Source: Thermoleptolyngbya sichuanensis A183 | GTDB taxonomy: Bacteria; Cyanobacteriota; Cyanobacteriia; Elainellales; Elainellaceae | DNA: 64,000 nt | Direction of reading: 5' to 3' | NCBI RefSeq assembly: GCF_013177315.1 | Contig: NZ_CP053661.1 | Span: 3,968,001 to 4,032,000 of the forward strand | Part shown: piece after piece, positions 44,181 through 52,796 of the stretch | Position numbering within the stretch: the first letter of the stretch is position 1 | Layout of the letters: every line of letters starts with the position of its first letter | Position numbers and translations under genes: made by a program | The notes under the pieces: generated by a model | What the model was told of the DNA's origin: nothing | The model's input: the letters and a program-made list of their open reading frames with translations, nothing else | Databases searched by the model: none

Positions 44181-44363
44181 TATCAAACTCGTGAGCTAGA
44201 GTCTGAATTAGGCGTTGGCGATAACGTGGTGAAGAACTGGGTGCAGACCGGAAAGTTAATCCCCGATCACACCATTCCTATTGGGAATCAAATTTATTAC
44301 TATTTCAGGAAGGATCATTTAGATGACATTCGGAAACAGTTCAACATTACACCTGTAACCTGA
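44181..44363 (+). pseudogene. SF2 helicase-HTH protein, 3' fragment with helix-turn-helix
   Basis: After removal of IS630 element 2 and one TA, the codons read EVKEM-YQTRELESELGVGDNV and continue through WVQTGKLIPDHTIPIGNQIY to QFNITPVT, stop at 44361-44363. The segment ELGVGDNVVKNWVQTGKLI is a MerR-like/excisionase-like helix-turn-helix followed by a wing, an unusual C-terminal addition to a helicase. Confidence 0.82.
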
Positions 44364-44380
44364 CTGCCTGACACATCTTT

Positions 44381-45109
44381 TTATGCGGACTGCCCGGGTG
44401 TCGGCTGGCAGCACAAGGATTGAATTCTAGAAAACCAAATGCGGTCATAATAGTGGGCTTCAGCTTTTTTAGAGGCAAAACAGGGTTCAGGGTCAACGGT
44501 AAATAGGGCAATCAGCTGAAGCAGTGTTCGCCCTTTATTGACGGCACCCTTGAGCCAGCGCAAACCTATGTTGAGATAGCTAATCCCTCGCCTCCAGTGC
44601 GGGTCAACCTGGCAGCGTAGCCCATCGAGTTGCACCGCCATGCCCTGGGTCGTGCCATCAAGGATAGCGATCGCCGCGACCAGATAGAGGCGTTCGAGAG
44701 CCGGAGCGGAGCGGATGCCGGAAGCTTCTAACTCAAAGACACCAGATTTAGAATCGAGGAAAAGCTCCTCGACTCGAAAGCGGAGAGCATATTGCCACAG
44801 GGTATTGAGGGAGGGAGACTCATCAGTGATGACCGCCCAGGGTTCCTCGACGCCTTTGACATGAGCCAGCACCAAATTGCAGCGCCAGCGCCCCTCGCTC
44901 CAGATTCCCACCCCTTCATAGAGTCGAGCTTCACCTTTGGGAGGCCACAGATAGCCTACCTTAACAGGATGACGGCGCGGACCCTGCACCACTACGTCAC
45001 TGGGCAAGCGTAAACAATAGTGCCAGCGACTTTGGCTTAGCCACTCCAGCAGGTCATGGTTAGCAAACCCGCGGTCGGCTAACATAGGCCCTGAGGGAGA
45101 CGGAGTCAA
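44381..45109 (-). pseudogene. IS4-like transposase, C-terminal remnant
   Basis: About 240 residues remain, starting abruptly with PMLADRGFANHDLLEWL (second catalytic D) and including FRVEELFLDSKSGVFELE (catalytic E). The N-terminal third with the first D is missing. On the same strand another open stretch, 45112-45195 (NVANLGLAYGLLRLESVHQF), resembles the tail of a further transposase and abuts it, so the region is a mosaic of remnants. Confidence 0.72.
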
Positions 45110-45239
45110 CAGTCAACCGTGAAAAGGTACTGAGTAAATTGATGCACAGACTCTAAACGCAGCAAACCATAAGCCAGCCCGAGGTTGGCTACATTGCATT
45201 AAATGTTTCATTCCTAAATACGTTCCATTTGTTGAACTG

Positions 45240-46565
45240 TCATGTGTCTTTTAGCGTAACTTGAACCCTAGAATTACCGCACTCACCTCCTGCACTCGTC
45301 ATCCCCTCAAGCGGACTTTGGACTAGCATCGCCGCTAGCGGCGACCTCTTCCGCTGGAGCGCCGCCAGATAGCGGTCTTCGTCATAGGGCACTCGGTCTT
45401 GCCAGCAGCGCCAGAGAATCCGTCCCCACTTATACGCCAGAGCGCGAATCGCTTTGGGATGACTTTTGCCGGATCGCCGCTGCTGCTGATAGAACGCATT
45501 GGCCCACGATGAGTGCCGCCGCGACTGGTCAGCCCACTCTACAAAGGACTGCCGCAAGAACTTTGGACAACTCCAGCGCCAATGCGTCCAACGTTTCTTG
45601 CCACTCTCCTCTTTGACGGGTGCAATGCCGATATAGCTCATAAACGCCTGGGCGCTGCCGAAGCGACTGCGGTCATCGCCAAACGCAATCAGTAGCCGGG
45701 GCGCAAGATGGGGTCCTGCTCCGGGTAAAGCATCGAAAAACGCCGCATCTGGCAAAGACTGAAACAATTGCTCAATCGTTTGATTTAACTCATCGAGTCG
45801 ATGCAACAGCGCCTTGAGCTGAATCACCAGCGTTTGCACCAGCCATTGCATCGGTTCAACAATCCCTGGGTCTTCTGTCAGGGGGATGCCAGCGGTTTGG
45901 ATTTGGTGAATGCGCCGCTCAATGGCGCTCCGGCGGATGACTCGATGAGACTGGAAGAACAGAGTCAATTCCTCAGCCGAAACCGCTTGGGCAGAGTGGA
46001 GGTCAGGGTATTGAGTGATAAAGTCACAAAACACTTGAGTATCTTTATCCTCAAACCACTCCAGCACTTGAGGATAAAAGTTCTTCAAAGCAGCGGTGAT
46101 GCGATTGGTCAGTCGTACCTTCTCTCCCACCAGCATGCGGCGGGATTCACTCCACTGCCGCAACGCTCGCAGTTCACAAGATGCGGCTTGCCACGGGGGG
46201 ATCTTGTCTGGGTGCTTGAGCAGCAGCTCAATCAAAATCTGGGCATCTACGGGGTCTGATTTTGCTCGTGAGGGCTGAAAGGCTCGTCGATAGTTAGAAA
46301 CCGTGCGCGGATTGATGGGAAACAGCACTAGGTTGTCGTACTGGCACAGCGCGTAAATCAGGGGTCCTCGCTTTTGCTCCAGGCAGATGGCAATTGGGCT
46401 GTTGCCGTATCGCTGTTGCAAGGTCGCAACCCAGTTGGCAATCTCTTGCGGTTGAGCGCCAATCACGCTGTATTCTCGCTGTGCGCTCTCGGGGTCGTAC
46501 AGACAGATGTCGTGTTTGCGATCTGACCAGTCAATGCCGATGTAGGCGACAAAGGTTCTTTCCAT
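45240..46565 (-). CDS. IS110-family DEDD transposase/recombinase
   Basis: The 441 residues are intact. The N-terminal RuvC-like DEDD domain shows YIGIDWSDRKHDI, ICLEQKRGPL and AKSDPVDAQIL. The C-terminal Tnp20 domain shows DALPGAGPHLAPRLLIAFGD, FMSYIGIAPVKEESG and the catalytic serine in WRWSCPKFLRQSF. IS110 enzymes act as RNA-guided recombinases with a bridge RNA transcribed from the element's non-coding end. The start ATG overlaps the stop of a small upstream frame (TGATG). The spacer 45196-45239 is short and the element's right end could not be fixed. Confidence 0.9.
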   Translation of the reverse strand: MERTFVAYIGIDWSDRKHDICLYDPESAQREYSVIGAQPQEIANWVATLQQRYGNSPIAICLEQKRGPLIYALCQYDNLVLFPINPRTVSNYRRAFQPSRAKSDPVDAQILIELLLKHPDKIPPWQAASCELRALRQWSESRRMLVGEKVRLTNRITAALKNFYPQVLEWFEDKDTQVFCDFITQYPDLHSAQAVSAEELTLFFQSHRVIRRSAIERRIHQIQTAGIPLTEDPGIVEPMQWLVQTLVIQLKALLHRLDELNQTIEQLFQSLPDAAFFDALPGAGPHLAPRLLIAFGDDRSRFGSAQAFMSYIGIAPVKEESGKKRWTHWRWSCPKFLRQSFVEWADQSRRHSSWANAFYQQQRRSGKSHPKAIRALAYKWGRILWRCWQDRVPYDEDRYLAALQRKRSPLAAMLVQSPLEGMTSAGGECGNSRVQVTLKDT

Positions 46566-46870
46566 CAGCTAAGTTGGGGATAGTTTGTTGTCTGGAACTG
46601 GGCTGCCTGCTTCTGAGCGAAGAGATTATGGAAGGTGTCTGTCACCACTCCCTGAGAATTCGTTGAAGGAAGCTGGTCAAGGTTGAGGCGATGCAATATG
46701 TTAGTAGACATCGAGATGTCTGACGTTGGATGGTCGTCCTCAATCCCTAGCCCAGTCCCTTTTCCTATTACCATTTCTCTGGCTCTTAGCGATCTCTATG
46801 AGAGGAGCGAAGCGATATGTTAGTAGACATCTGACTGTCGCTCACTGCATGGTCGTCTCCTCTCTGTTGC
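46566..46870 (-). ncRNA. Candidate bridge-RNA locus of the IS110 element
   Basis: This non-coding left end precedes the IS110 transposase, in the place and of the size where IS110 bridge RNAs are encoded. It holds two aligned 60-bp direct repeats (46680-46742 and 46806-46868) sharing ATGTCTACTAACATAT on the minus strand. Each forms a GACA...TGTC stem; in the nearer copy the palindrome AGACATC-TC-GATGTCT is perfect. A 69-residue open frame also runs through it to the TGATG overlap with the transposase. RNA structure and boundaries are inference. Confidence 0.4.
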
Positions 46871-47073
46871 GGTTCTGTCTCCCCATAACTTCGTTGGTGC
46901 GGACGACTAAGAGCTATCGGTGCTGAGTTTAAGGTTGTCTGCCGCCGCTGATTTGAGTCGTTATGCCGCTGAATTATCGGTGGGGCGTAACCGAAAGCTG
47001 GGCTGTTGCTCAGTACGGGACAAAAAGCTTGAAAAGAAGAGGCGAGTAGGGTTTCATCAGAATTACCCCACTC

Positions 47074-48148
47074 TTGAGAAACCCTACGAGCCAATATAGC
47101 GAATTAAGGCGAGTCCCCCAAGCGCATTTAAGCTGGCATGGAGCGAGAATTTCATTTCTAGCGTTGTTTCTGCTGGCGCTGCTGAAAGTCAAAACAGTGA
47201 ACCTAAGTGAGCTATGTTTAGGGTTTGGTGGCAGAGCATTGCCCCAATCGAGCTACAAGCGATTGCAGCGCTTTTTTCGGGAGATTGACCTGGATTACAC
47301 CCAACTCGCCACTCTCGTCATCAGTTGGATGCAAATTAGGGGGAGTGGGTGTTGAGCCTAGATCGCACCACCTGGAAATTTGGCACTCAGTGGTACAACA
47401 TTCTGACTTTAGGGATTGTGCATGAGGGGGTGGCTTTCCTGGTTGTGTGGTGGCTGCTGGACAAGAAAGGGAATTCCAACAGCGACGAGCGAATGCGGTT
47501 GATGGAGGAATTCCACAAACGGTTTCTCACAGCTAAGGTGAACTACTTGTGTGCCGACCGAGAGTTCATTGGGCAAGCTTGGGTGCGCTATCTCCTGCTC
47601 GAACCATCAGCCGCCTTTCGCCTACGGATTCGCAGCAGTGACCAGATTGAACACGATGGCAAAGTGTTGGCAGCGCAAGTCGTCTTTGCCCATCTGCAAG
47701 TCGGTCAATCCGAGCGACTGACGGGGACTTGCCGGATCTGGGGCTACCCGGTTGCGGTGGAAGCGTTGCGCCTTGACGATGGCGAGTTGCTGGTGGTGAT
47801 TGCCCCTGTGAAGGCGCAGGGATTAGTTCAAGATTATGCTTTACGTTGGGGCATCGAAACCTTGTTTGGCATTTTCAAAACTCGTGGATTCTGTCTAGAA
47901 TCCACTCACTTCACTGAGCCTGAGCGTTTGAGTAAGTTGTTTGCTTTGTTGACCTTGGCGTTATGTTGGACCATGTGAACCGGGTTATGGTTACATCAAT
48001 GGCAACCTATCGAGATTAAAAGCACGGTCGTCGGGCCAAAAGTCTGTTTTGCCTTGGTCTCGATTACTTGCGCCATTTGGTGCTCAATCCGTCCCCGTCC
48101 AATGCGCCCAACTTTCTGCAATCCCTACAACTTTTGTCCTGTACTTAG
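47074..48148 (+). pseudogene. IS4-like transposase, decayed by frameshifts and a stop
   Basis: Three pieces lie in order. The N-terminal piece contains AHLSWHGARISFLALFLLAL. The central piece, from about 47352, contains DRTTWKFGTQWYNIL, YLCADREFIGQ and LRWGIETLFGIFKTRGF with the catalytic residues. A C-terminal piece ends KHGRRAKSLFCLGLDYLR. A frameshift near 47340, a TGA at 47976-47978 and a lost A near 48018 separate them. An inverted repeat GTAGGGTTTC / GAAACCCTAC at 47046-47090 may mark its left end. Confidence 0.78.
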
Positions 48149-48350
48149 GACGCAATCACGCGATTGTTGCATCGTCTGGAGCCATCGAAGTAACACTGGG
48201 AGCGAGCGATGGGCTGGGGCGATCGCCGCCTGTTAAGCCATGATACGTTTTGCAACCAGAGCAGCCCGGCAAACCGAGAATTCGGCAGCAGTTGGTCTAT
48301 ACTGCCTTATCCTCTCTGTCATTTAATATATTTTTTCTGATACTAGTTCT

Positions 48351-48797
48351 TTGAACCAAGCCGCTTTGGGAACCGAACTCCGCGCTGCTGGGGGTGTACA
48401 GCCCTCCGGGTTGCGAGCAGCGACCACGTTCGACAGCCTCCGTTCCACCCGGACGGTACGAGCCTCCAGCGAACGCAACTTTGGTACGCTAAACGCGGGC
48501 AGTAGCCGATCGGCTGCGGGAAATGTGGGTAAAAAAAGCCCGGATTTCTTTAAGTTCAAAATTACTCGCCAGCGCACAGTGTCTCTGAATGTCACCATTC
48601 AGGAACTCATCAGCCGACGCTACATTCGGGGCGCTATTTTAGACAACAAAAAACGGGCCCTCAAGGTATCCGATACGCTGCGGGCCCCGCTGGAATCTGA
48701 TCGCTTTTCGATTAAGCTAAAGGCTGGCACGTACTACACCAAAATCGTGACCGACGGCAATCGCATTAACTATAGCTTCCGCCTCCAGGTTCGGTAA
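48351..48797 (+). CDS. Hypothetical protein with a pre-peptidase-C-terminal-like beta domain
   Basis: The 148 residues have a low-complexity Ala/Ser/Thr-rich first half and a compact second half: GNVGKKSPDFFKFKITRQRT, VSLNVTI, LKAGTYYTKIVTDG and YSFRLQVR. The order of strands resembles PPC or jelly-roll domains found at the ends of secreted proteins. No signal peptide is visible and the start (TTG 48351) is uncertain. The frame is open only about 40 bp further upstream, close to decayed IS4 sequence, so this may be the remaining 3' end of a larger gene. Confidence 0.5.
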   Translation: MNQAALGTELRAAGGVQPSGLRAATTFDSLRSTRTVRASSERNFGTLNAGSSRSAAGNVGKKSPDFFKFKITRQRTVSLNVTIQELISRRYIRGAILDNKKRALKVSDTLRAPLESDRFSIKLKAGTYYTKIVTDGNRINYSFRLQVR

Positions 48798-48859
48798 GCC
48801 AGTTGATTAGGTGATTAACGGGCGCTCGCCCTCCTGTATTATGCTCACGTGCGATCGCC

Positions 48860-49381
48860 CTAATCTCGACACCCCAGCGAGTATCGCGTTTCCACGCCCG
48901 TTGTAGGGTTCACCCCGTCGGCAATTTTGCACAGTTCTTTCACCTGAGCGCCATCCAAAATGGCATCGGTAAAATCAGCGCCCGTGATATTGACATCCTG
49001 AAAGGTGGAACGCAAAAGGATCGTTTCTGTCAACACTGCATCGCTCAGATCGGCACCTTTAAATTTCACCTGATCGAGCATAGCATTGCTCAAGTCTGCG
49101 CCATGCAAAATTGCATCCGTAAGAACCGACGCGCTGAACACGCCACCGCGCACATTTGCACCCGTAAAATTTGCCTGATCGAGATTGGCGTTGGAAAACT
49201 CGGCGGAACGGAGTTCCTGTCCTAAAAAATCGTGTTTCCGCAGTTCCGCATTGCTATAGGACGGTGGCGGCGCATATTTTGCAGCCTGGGCATAGGCAGG
49301 CATACTCCAGCCCAAAATGGTGCCGATCAAGAGGGCGATCGCCATTCCCAGTCCTGCTGCGATTCGAGTGTTCCAGCGCAT
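48860..49381 (-). CDS. Exported pentapeptide-repeat protein
   Basis: The 173 residues begin with a signal peptide ([22 protein letters not shown]). From residue 58 a run of about 18 pentapeptides of A(D/N)Lxx type forms a right-handed beta helix ([18 protein letters not shown], then [19 protein letters not shown]). The C-terminus has a cysteine pair (LCKIADG, LGCRD) that may be disulfide-linked. Exported pentapeptide proteins of this size in cyanobacteria are usually thylakoid-lumenal. AGGAGG stands 7 bases before ATG 49381, which decides the start. Confidence 0.87.
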   Translation of the reverse strand: MRWNTRIAAGLGMAIALLIGTILGWSMPAYAQAAKYAPPPSYSNAELRKHDFLGQELRSAEFSNANLDQANFTGANVRGGVFSASVLTDAILHGADLSNAMLDQVKFKGADLSDAVLTETILLRSTFQDVNITGADFTDAILDGAQVKELCKIADGVNPTTGVETRYSLGCRD

Positions 49382-49584
49382 GGGTACCTCCTGCAATTTC
49401 AGAACGGAGTCAGTCGCTCTTTGCGGGCAATTCTTTTAAGAGCAACTCTTTCTATCTTGACAGGTTAGGGGACAGGGCACAGCAGACCCACGGCATATCT
49501 ATCAATCAAACGACAGACTCACACGACAGACTCACACGACGGACTGACAAGACAGAAAGAAGTATTTCAGAAGACGTAATGTAC

Positions 49585-49745
49585 AACTTTGCCGACCCCT
49601 TCCCCCTTTTCTGGTATGCCGAAGGCTTTCAGCCCTCCCACGGAGCGGGAGAGGGACTTCAAGCCTCTCTTGCTCTCCTTCTCCCAGGTTGGGAGAAGCG
49701 GTTGGGGGATGAGGACAGATTGAAAGTCGCATGTTACGTTCAGGA
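49585..49745. repeat. Dispersed intergenic repeat, family D, copy 3
   Basis: The complement reads TTTCAATCTGTCCTCATCCC, CTTCTCCC...GGGAGAAGG, AGAGCAAGAGAGG and GAAGTCCCTCTCCCGCTC, matching 3165-3292 closely. A 13-bp tandem (GACAGACTCACAC, about 49505-49535) precedes it. The 490-bp spacer 49382-49873 holds no gene beyond these repeats. Confidence 0.78.
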
Positions 49746-49891
49746 ACGTTTCTGTAGGGTGTTCATTGAAATCTTCTATGGCTTGGGTCTGTTGATGCTC
49801 CTGAGCAGCTTGCTACGATCGCCCTTGGAACGCAGTTCCAAATTTTGCCTGTTGTGATTCGTCGTTGTGATTCTTGGATGTTGAATTATCC

Positions 49892-50602
49892 ATGCCTGCC
49901 CGTCCTTATCAACCCCTGCTGCTCCGCATTTTGCACGGCGTGACCGGAGCTTCGGCGATCGCCGCCATCCTCACCGCCGCCTGGACGTTCGACACCTACG
50001 ATGCCCGGTGGATCGACCTGCCCCTGCCGCACTGGCCCGACATTGAAGGCATTCACGGCACCTTTGGGCTATATGCACTGCTGGCGTTTCCGCTGCTGGT
50101 GCTGTATGCCTTTCGTCAGGGCGATCGCCGCCTGGCCCAGCTCGATTCGCTGACCACGCTGACTCGCATGTCTCCAGCGCGACCCGGGTGGTGGTACGCG
50201 CTGCATCGCTGCACGAATACCGTTATGCTGCTGGCGATGACGTTTGCGCTGTTTTCCGGCAAAATGATGGACTCTGGCTGGCTACCACGCGGCGAAACAC
50301 ACCACGCCTGGTATTTGACGCATCTGGTGTCTTGGGTGGTGCTGGTGCTTGCTTTGGGGCTGCATTTGCTGATGTCGGCTAAGGTCGGCGGGCAACTGCT
50401 GCTGCTGTCGATGCTGGACTGGCGATTTCGAGCAAAAGATCACCCCCGACACTGGCCAGGGCACATTGCCCAGACCTGGCAGCAGCGTCAGTTCAGTACG
50501 CTGCGCGGCTGGCTAGCCTGGGTCCACAGCGTCAGGCTCCTGGAAGCGCTGATTCTAGTGGCGATCGCCCTGTCCTGGATCATTCCAATCTTCAAGCACT
50601 AA
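49892..50602 (+). CDS. Cytochrome b561-like membrane protein
   Basis: The 236 residues have four main transmembrane helices: ILHGVTGASAIAAILTAAW, FGLYALLAFPLLVLYAF, CTNTVMLLAMTFALFSG and LVSWVVLVLALGLHLLM. Histidines sit at positions suited to heme ligation (LRILHG, IEGIHG, ALHRCTN, LGLHLLM). This is the pattern of the cytochrome b/b6 or Ni/Fe-hydrogenase b-type superfamily. It probably passes electrons across the membrane; the partner is unknown. ATG 49892 is chosen over TTG 49874 because it gives the basic start MPARPYQPLLLR. Confidence 0.82.
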   Translation: MPARPYQPLLLRILHGVTGASAIAAILTAAWTFDTYDARWIDLPLPHWPDIEGIHGTFGLYALLAFPLLVLYAFRQGDRRLAQLDSLTTLTRMSPARPGWWYALHRCTNTVMLLAMTFALFSGKMMDSGWLPRGETHHAWYLTHLVSWVVLVLALGLHLLMSAKVGGQLLLLSMLDWRFRAKDHPRHWPGHIAQTWQQRQFSTLRGWLAWVHSVRLLEALILVAIALSWIIPIFKH

Positions 50603-50799
50603 TCCAAGGGCGAAAAGCCTCCTTCGTTCTTCGCTTTTCGCCCTTCGCTCTTCATTCTTCGCTATTCGTTATAGGAAATCTATGAAAAATCCCGGCAGGG
50701 AGGCCGGGATGGTAGGTGAGGAGCATGCATAGTTAAAAGTTTAAGAGCAGGCTATGACGACAAAGTGACATCCCAAACACATCTCTGTGAAATTAGAAC

Positions 50800-50890
50800 A
50801 GGACTTACGCACTTGCAATAAGCTTTCTGGATTTTGGACAATTTCTCGCGGGCCGCGCCCGCGAGAAATTGTCCAACTGAGTAAGTCCTA
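50800..50890. repeat. Palindromic 90-bp element, family A, copy 3
   Basis: Outer ends AGGACTTACGCACTTG and AGGACTTACTCAGTTG (complement) enclose an 18-bp stem, GGACAATTTCTCGCGGGC, with loop CGC. Just upstream, at about 50690-50710, an ATCCCGGC...GCCGGGAT hairpin may end the cytochrome transcript. The spacer 50603-50979 has no gene. Confidence 0.85.
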
Positions 50891-50979
50891 TAGAATTTAA
50901 GGGCTTTATTGAAAAGCGATTGCTCGCGATAGCCCGTTAACAATCGCTTTCAAGGTCGCCCCTTACCCCCCCTCCTGAA

Positions 50980-51981
50980 TTGCAAAACGCTTCTTCTCGA
51001 CCGACTGGCTGGCTTGTCTGGTTGATTCTCACGATTGGAATTCTTTCGGTGTCCACGGCAGCGCTGTTTATTCGGCTGGCGCTGCAAGCGGCAGGTGCAG
51101 AGGGTGCGGGGTTTAGCCTGTTTTTGGCGGCGACGCGGCTGTTGATGGCGGCGCTGATTTTGCTACCGGCGTGGCGTGGGTTTCCAGTGGAGGCGCTGCG
51201 ACGAGATAGCGCTGAGAAATCTACTAGCAACCCTAGCAGCACGGGCAACCCTGGTAAGGAGGGCAAAACCGTATGGCGATCGCTCTTGTATTCCGCCGGA
51301 GCAGGCGTGTTTCTGGCGCTGCATTTTGCCGCCTGGATTACGTCGCTGTCCTACACGTCGATTGCGGCCTCGACGACGCTCGTAACCACGAATCCGGTGT
51401 GGGTAGCGCTGCTGTCGTGGATCTGGTTCAAGGAAAAGCCTTCTGGACTAACCAGTCTGGGCATTGCGATCGCCCTCGTAGGCAGTCTCTTGATCGGGCT
51501 AGGAAGCAGCACAGGTAGCGCGGCGGGTAGCGATCCGCTGCTGGGCAATGGGCTGGCGCTGGTGGGGTCTTGGGCCGTGAGCTTCTATTTCTTGCTGGGG
51601 CGCGAGGCGCAGCGCAAAGGGTTGGGCATTGGGCATCACGCAGCCCTGGCCTACAGCGTGGCGGCGCTGGTGCTGCTGCCGCTGCCGCTGCTGGCAGGTC
51701 AGGGATACATGGGCTACCCGCCTGCGGTGTATGGCTACACGCTGCTGATGGCGCTGTTTCCTCAGGCAATCGGGCATACCAGCCTCAACTGGGCAGTCCG
51801 CTGGGTGTCGCCGACGCTGGTGACACTAACGATTCTGGCAGAACCCGTTGGTTCTAGCATTTTGGGATTTCTAGTCTTTCAGGAAAACCCAGGGCGCTCC
51901 GTGCTGCTGGGGGCAGCGGTGATTTTGCTGGGGGTGGCGATCGCCGCTGTGGGCAATGCTCCCAAACCATCTGCCCCCTAG
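50980..51981 (+). CDS. EamA/DMT-superfamily transporter
   Basis: The 333 residues have ten transmembrane segments in two EamA halves, for example WLVWLILTIGILSVSTAALF and AGVFLALHFAAWITSLSY, with the TTLVTTNPVWVALLSW segment typical of the family. A polar insertion of about 30 residues after helix 2 (RRDSAEKSTSNPSSTGNPG) is encoded by short repeats and is probably a loop. No ATG is available; TTG 50980 is the likely start but no ribosome site is visible. The stop codon overlaps the stop of the convergent comFB gene in the shared CTAG. Confidence 0.85.
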   Translation: MQNASSRPTGWLVWLILTIGILSVSTAALFIRLALQAAGAEGAGFSLFLAATRLLMAALILLPAWRGFPVEALRRDSAEKSTSNPSSTGNPGKEGKTVWRSLLYSAGAGVFLALHFAAWITSLSYTSIAASTTLVTTNPVWVALLSWIWFKEKPSGLTSLGIAIALVGSLLIGLGSSTGSAAGSDPLLGNGLALVGSWAVSFYFLLGREAQRKGLGIGHHAALAYSVAALVLLPLPLLAGQGYMGYPPAVYGYTLLMALFPQAIGHTSLNWAVRWVSPTLVTLTILAEPVGSSILGFLVFQENPGRSVLLGAAVILLGVAIAAVGNAPKPSAP

Positions 51982-52796
51982 CGGAAAAAGCAGCTATCCC
52001 ATCCCGAAGGCGGTTCGATATTCTCAGACCGCTGCTCTGACTGACGGGCAGGCGGCTGTGTCGGGCGCTGCTGGACTGCCGGACGGCCGCCTTGGAAGCG
52101 ATTGGTCGGCTGGGGAGCAGGCGGGCTAGCAGGACGAACGGCCGGTCGGCCAGACTGCCGGGGCGGCATTTGCGGTGGCGGGGCCGAAGGCGCAGCGGGT
52201 GGCACAGAGACTCCAGCGGGATCGGGAAATGGAGAGAGCGATCGCTCTGGTCTAACGTGCAGACGATGAGCAGCGTAGCTGCTGGCTCCAACCGAAGACG
52301 GAGCGCTGTCTGGAATAGGGGCTGGAGCATGGGCCGAAACACTAGCCGTCACAGTTTCCCTGGAGGCAGCGCGATACGCACCGGGCGCAAACCGGCCCTG
52401 CGGTGCAGTCAACGCTTCCTCCACAGCAATCGGCAGCGTTTCCCAACTGAGCCGCTCGTTTTTCAGAACGCGCCGCAGTTGGCAGAGTACGTCTTGCAGC
52501 ATGGGGGACTGCTTGGCCCGGAGCGGCCGATAGGAGCGCAACGGATCACGACGAATCGCGGCGATCGCCCGTTGCACCGCCTGAGCAACCTGTGCGCCGT
52601 GGGTTGCCATGCCCCGACGAATCTGATGCTGCAATCCTTGCTCAGATGTAGCGTAGAGGGCGGGCAGTTGGTTCAGCGCATAGGCGATCAGCTCCAGCCG
52701 ATTGATACAAGAGGCAACCTTGGGCGGCAAAGCTTTGAGCTGACGATCGACCTCCTGCTCGACCAGCGACTCCATTGCGTTTTGGTAAATGTTCAT
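51978..52796 (-). CDS. ComFB-family protein with long proline-rich tail
   Basis: The first 100 residues are a ComFB (late competence development) domain: YQNAMESLVEQEVDRQLKAL, INRLELIAYALNQLPALYAT and the helix after HQIRRGMATHG. In cyanobacteria ComFB-type proteins have been linked to cyclic-nucleotide signalling and natural competence. Residues 140-272 are a disordered Pro/Ser/Gln/Arg-rich tail (PPRQSGRPAVRPASPPAP), far longer than the usual approximately 90-170-residue family length, ending in SGWDSCFFR. The tail may bind other proteins or nucleic acid. The gene is transcribed alone. Confidence 0.83.
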   Translation of the reverse strand: MNIYQNAMESLVEQEVDRQLKALPPKVASCINRLELIAYALNQLPALYATSEQGLQHQIRRGMATHGAQVAQAVQRAIAAIRRDPLRSYRPLRAKQSPMLQDVLCQLRRVLKNERLSWETLPIAVEEALTAPQGRFAPGAYRAASRETVTASVSAHAPAPIPDSAPSSVGASSYAAHRLHVRPERSLSPFPDPAGVSVPPAAPSAPPPQMPPRQSGRPAVRPASPPAPQPTNRFQGGRPAVQQRPTQPPARQSEQRSENIEPPSGWDSCFFR

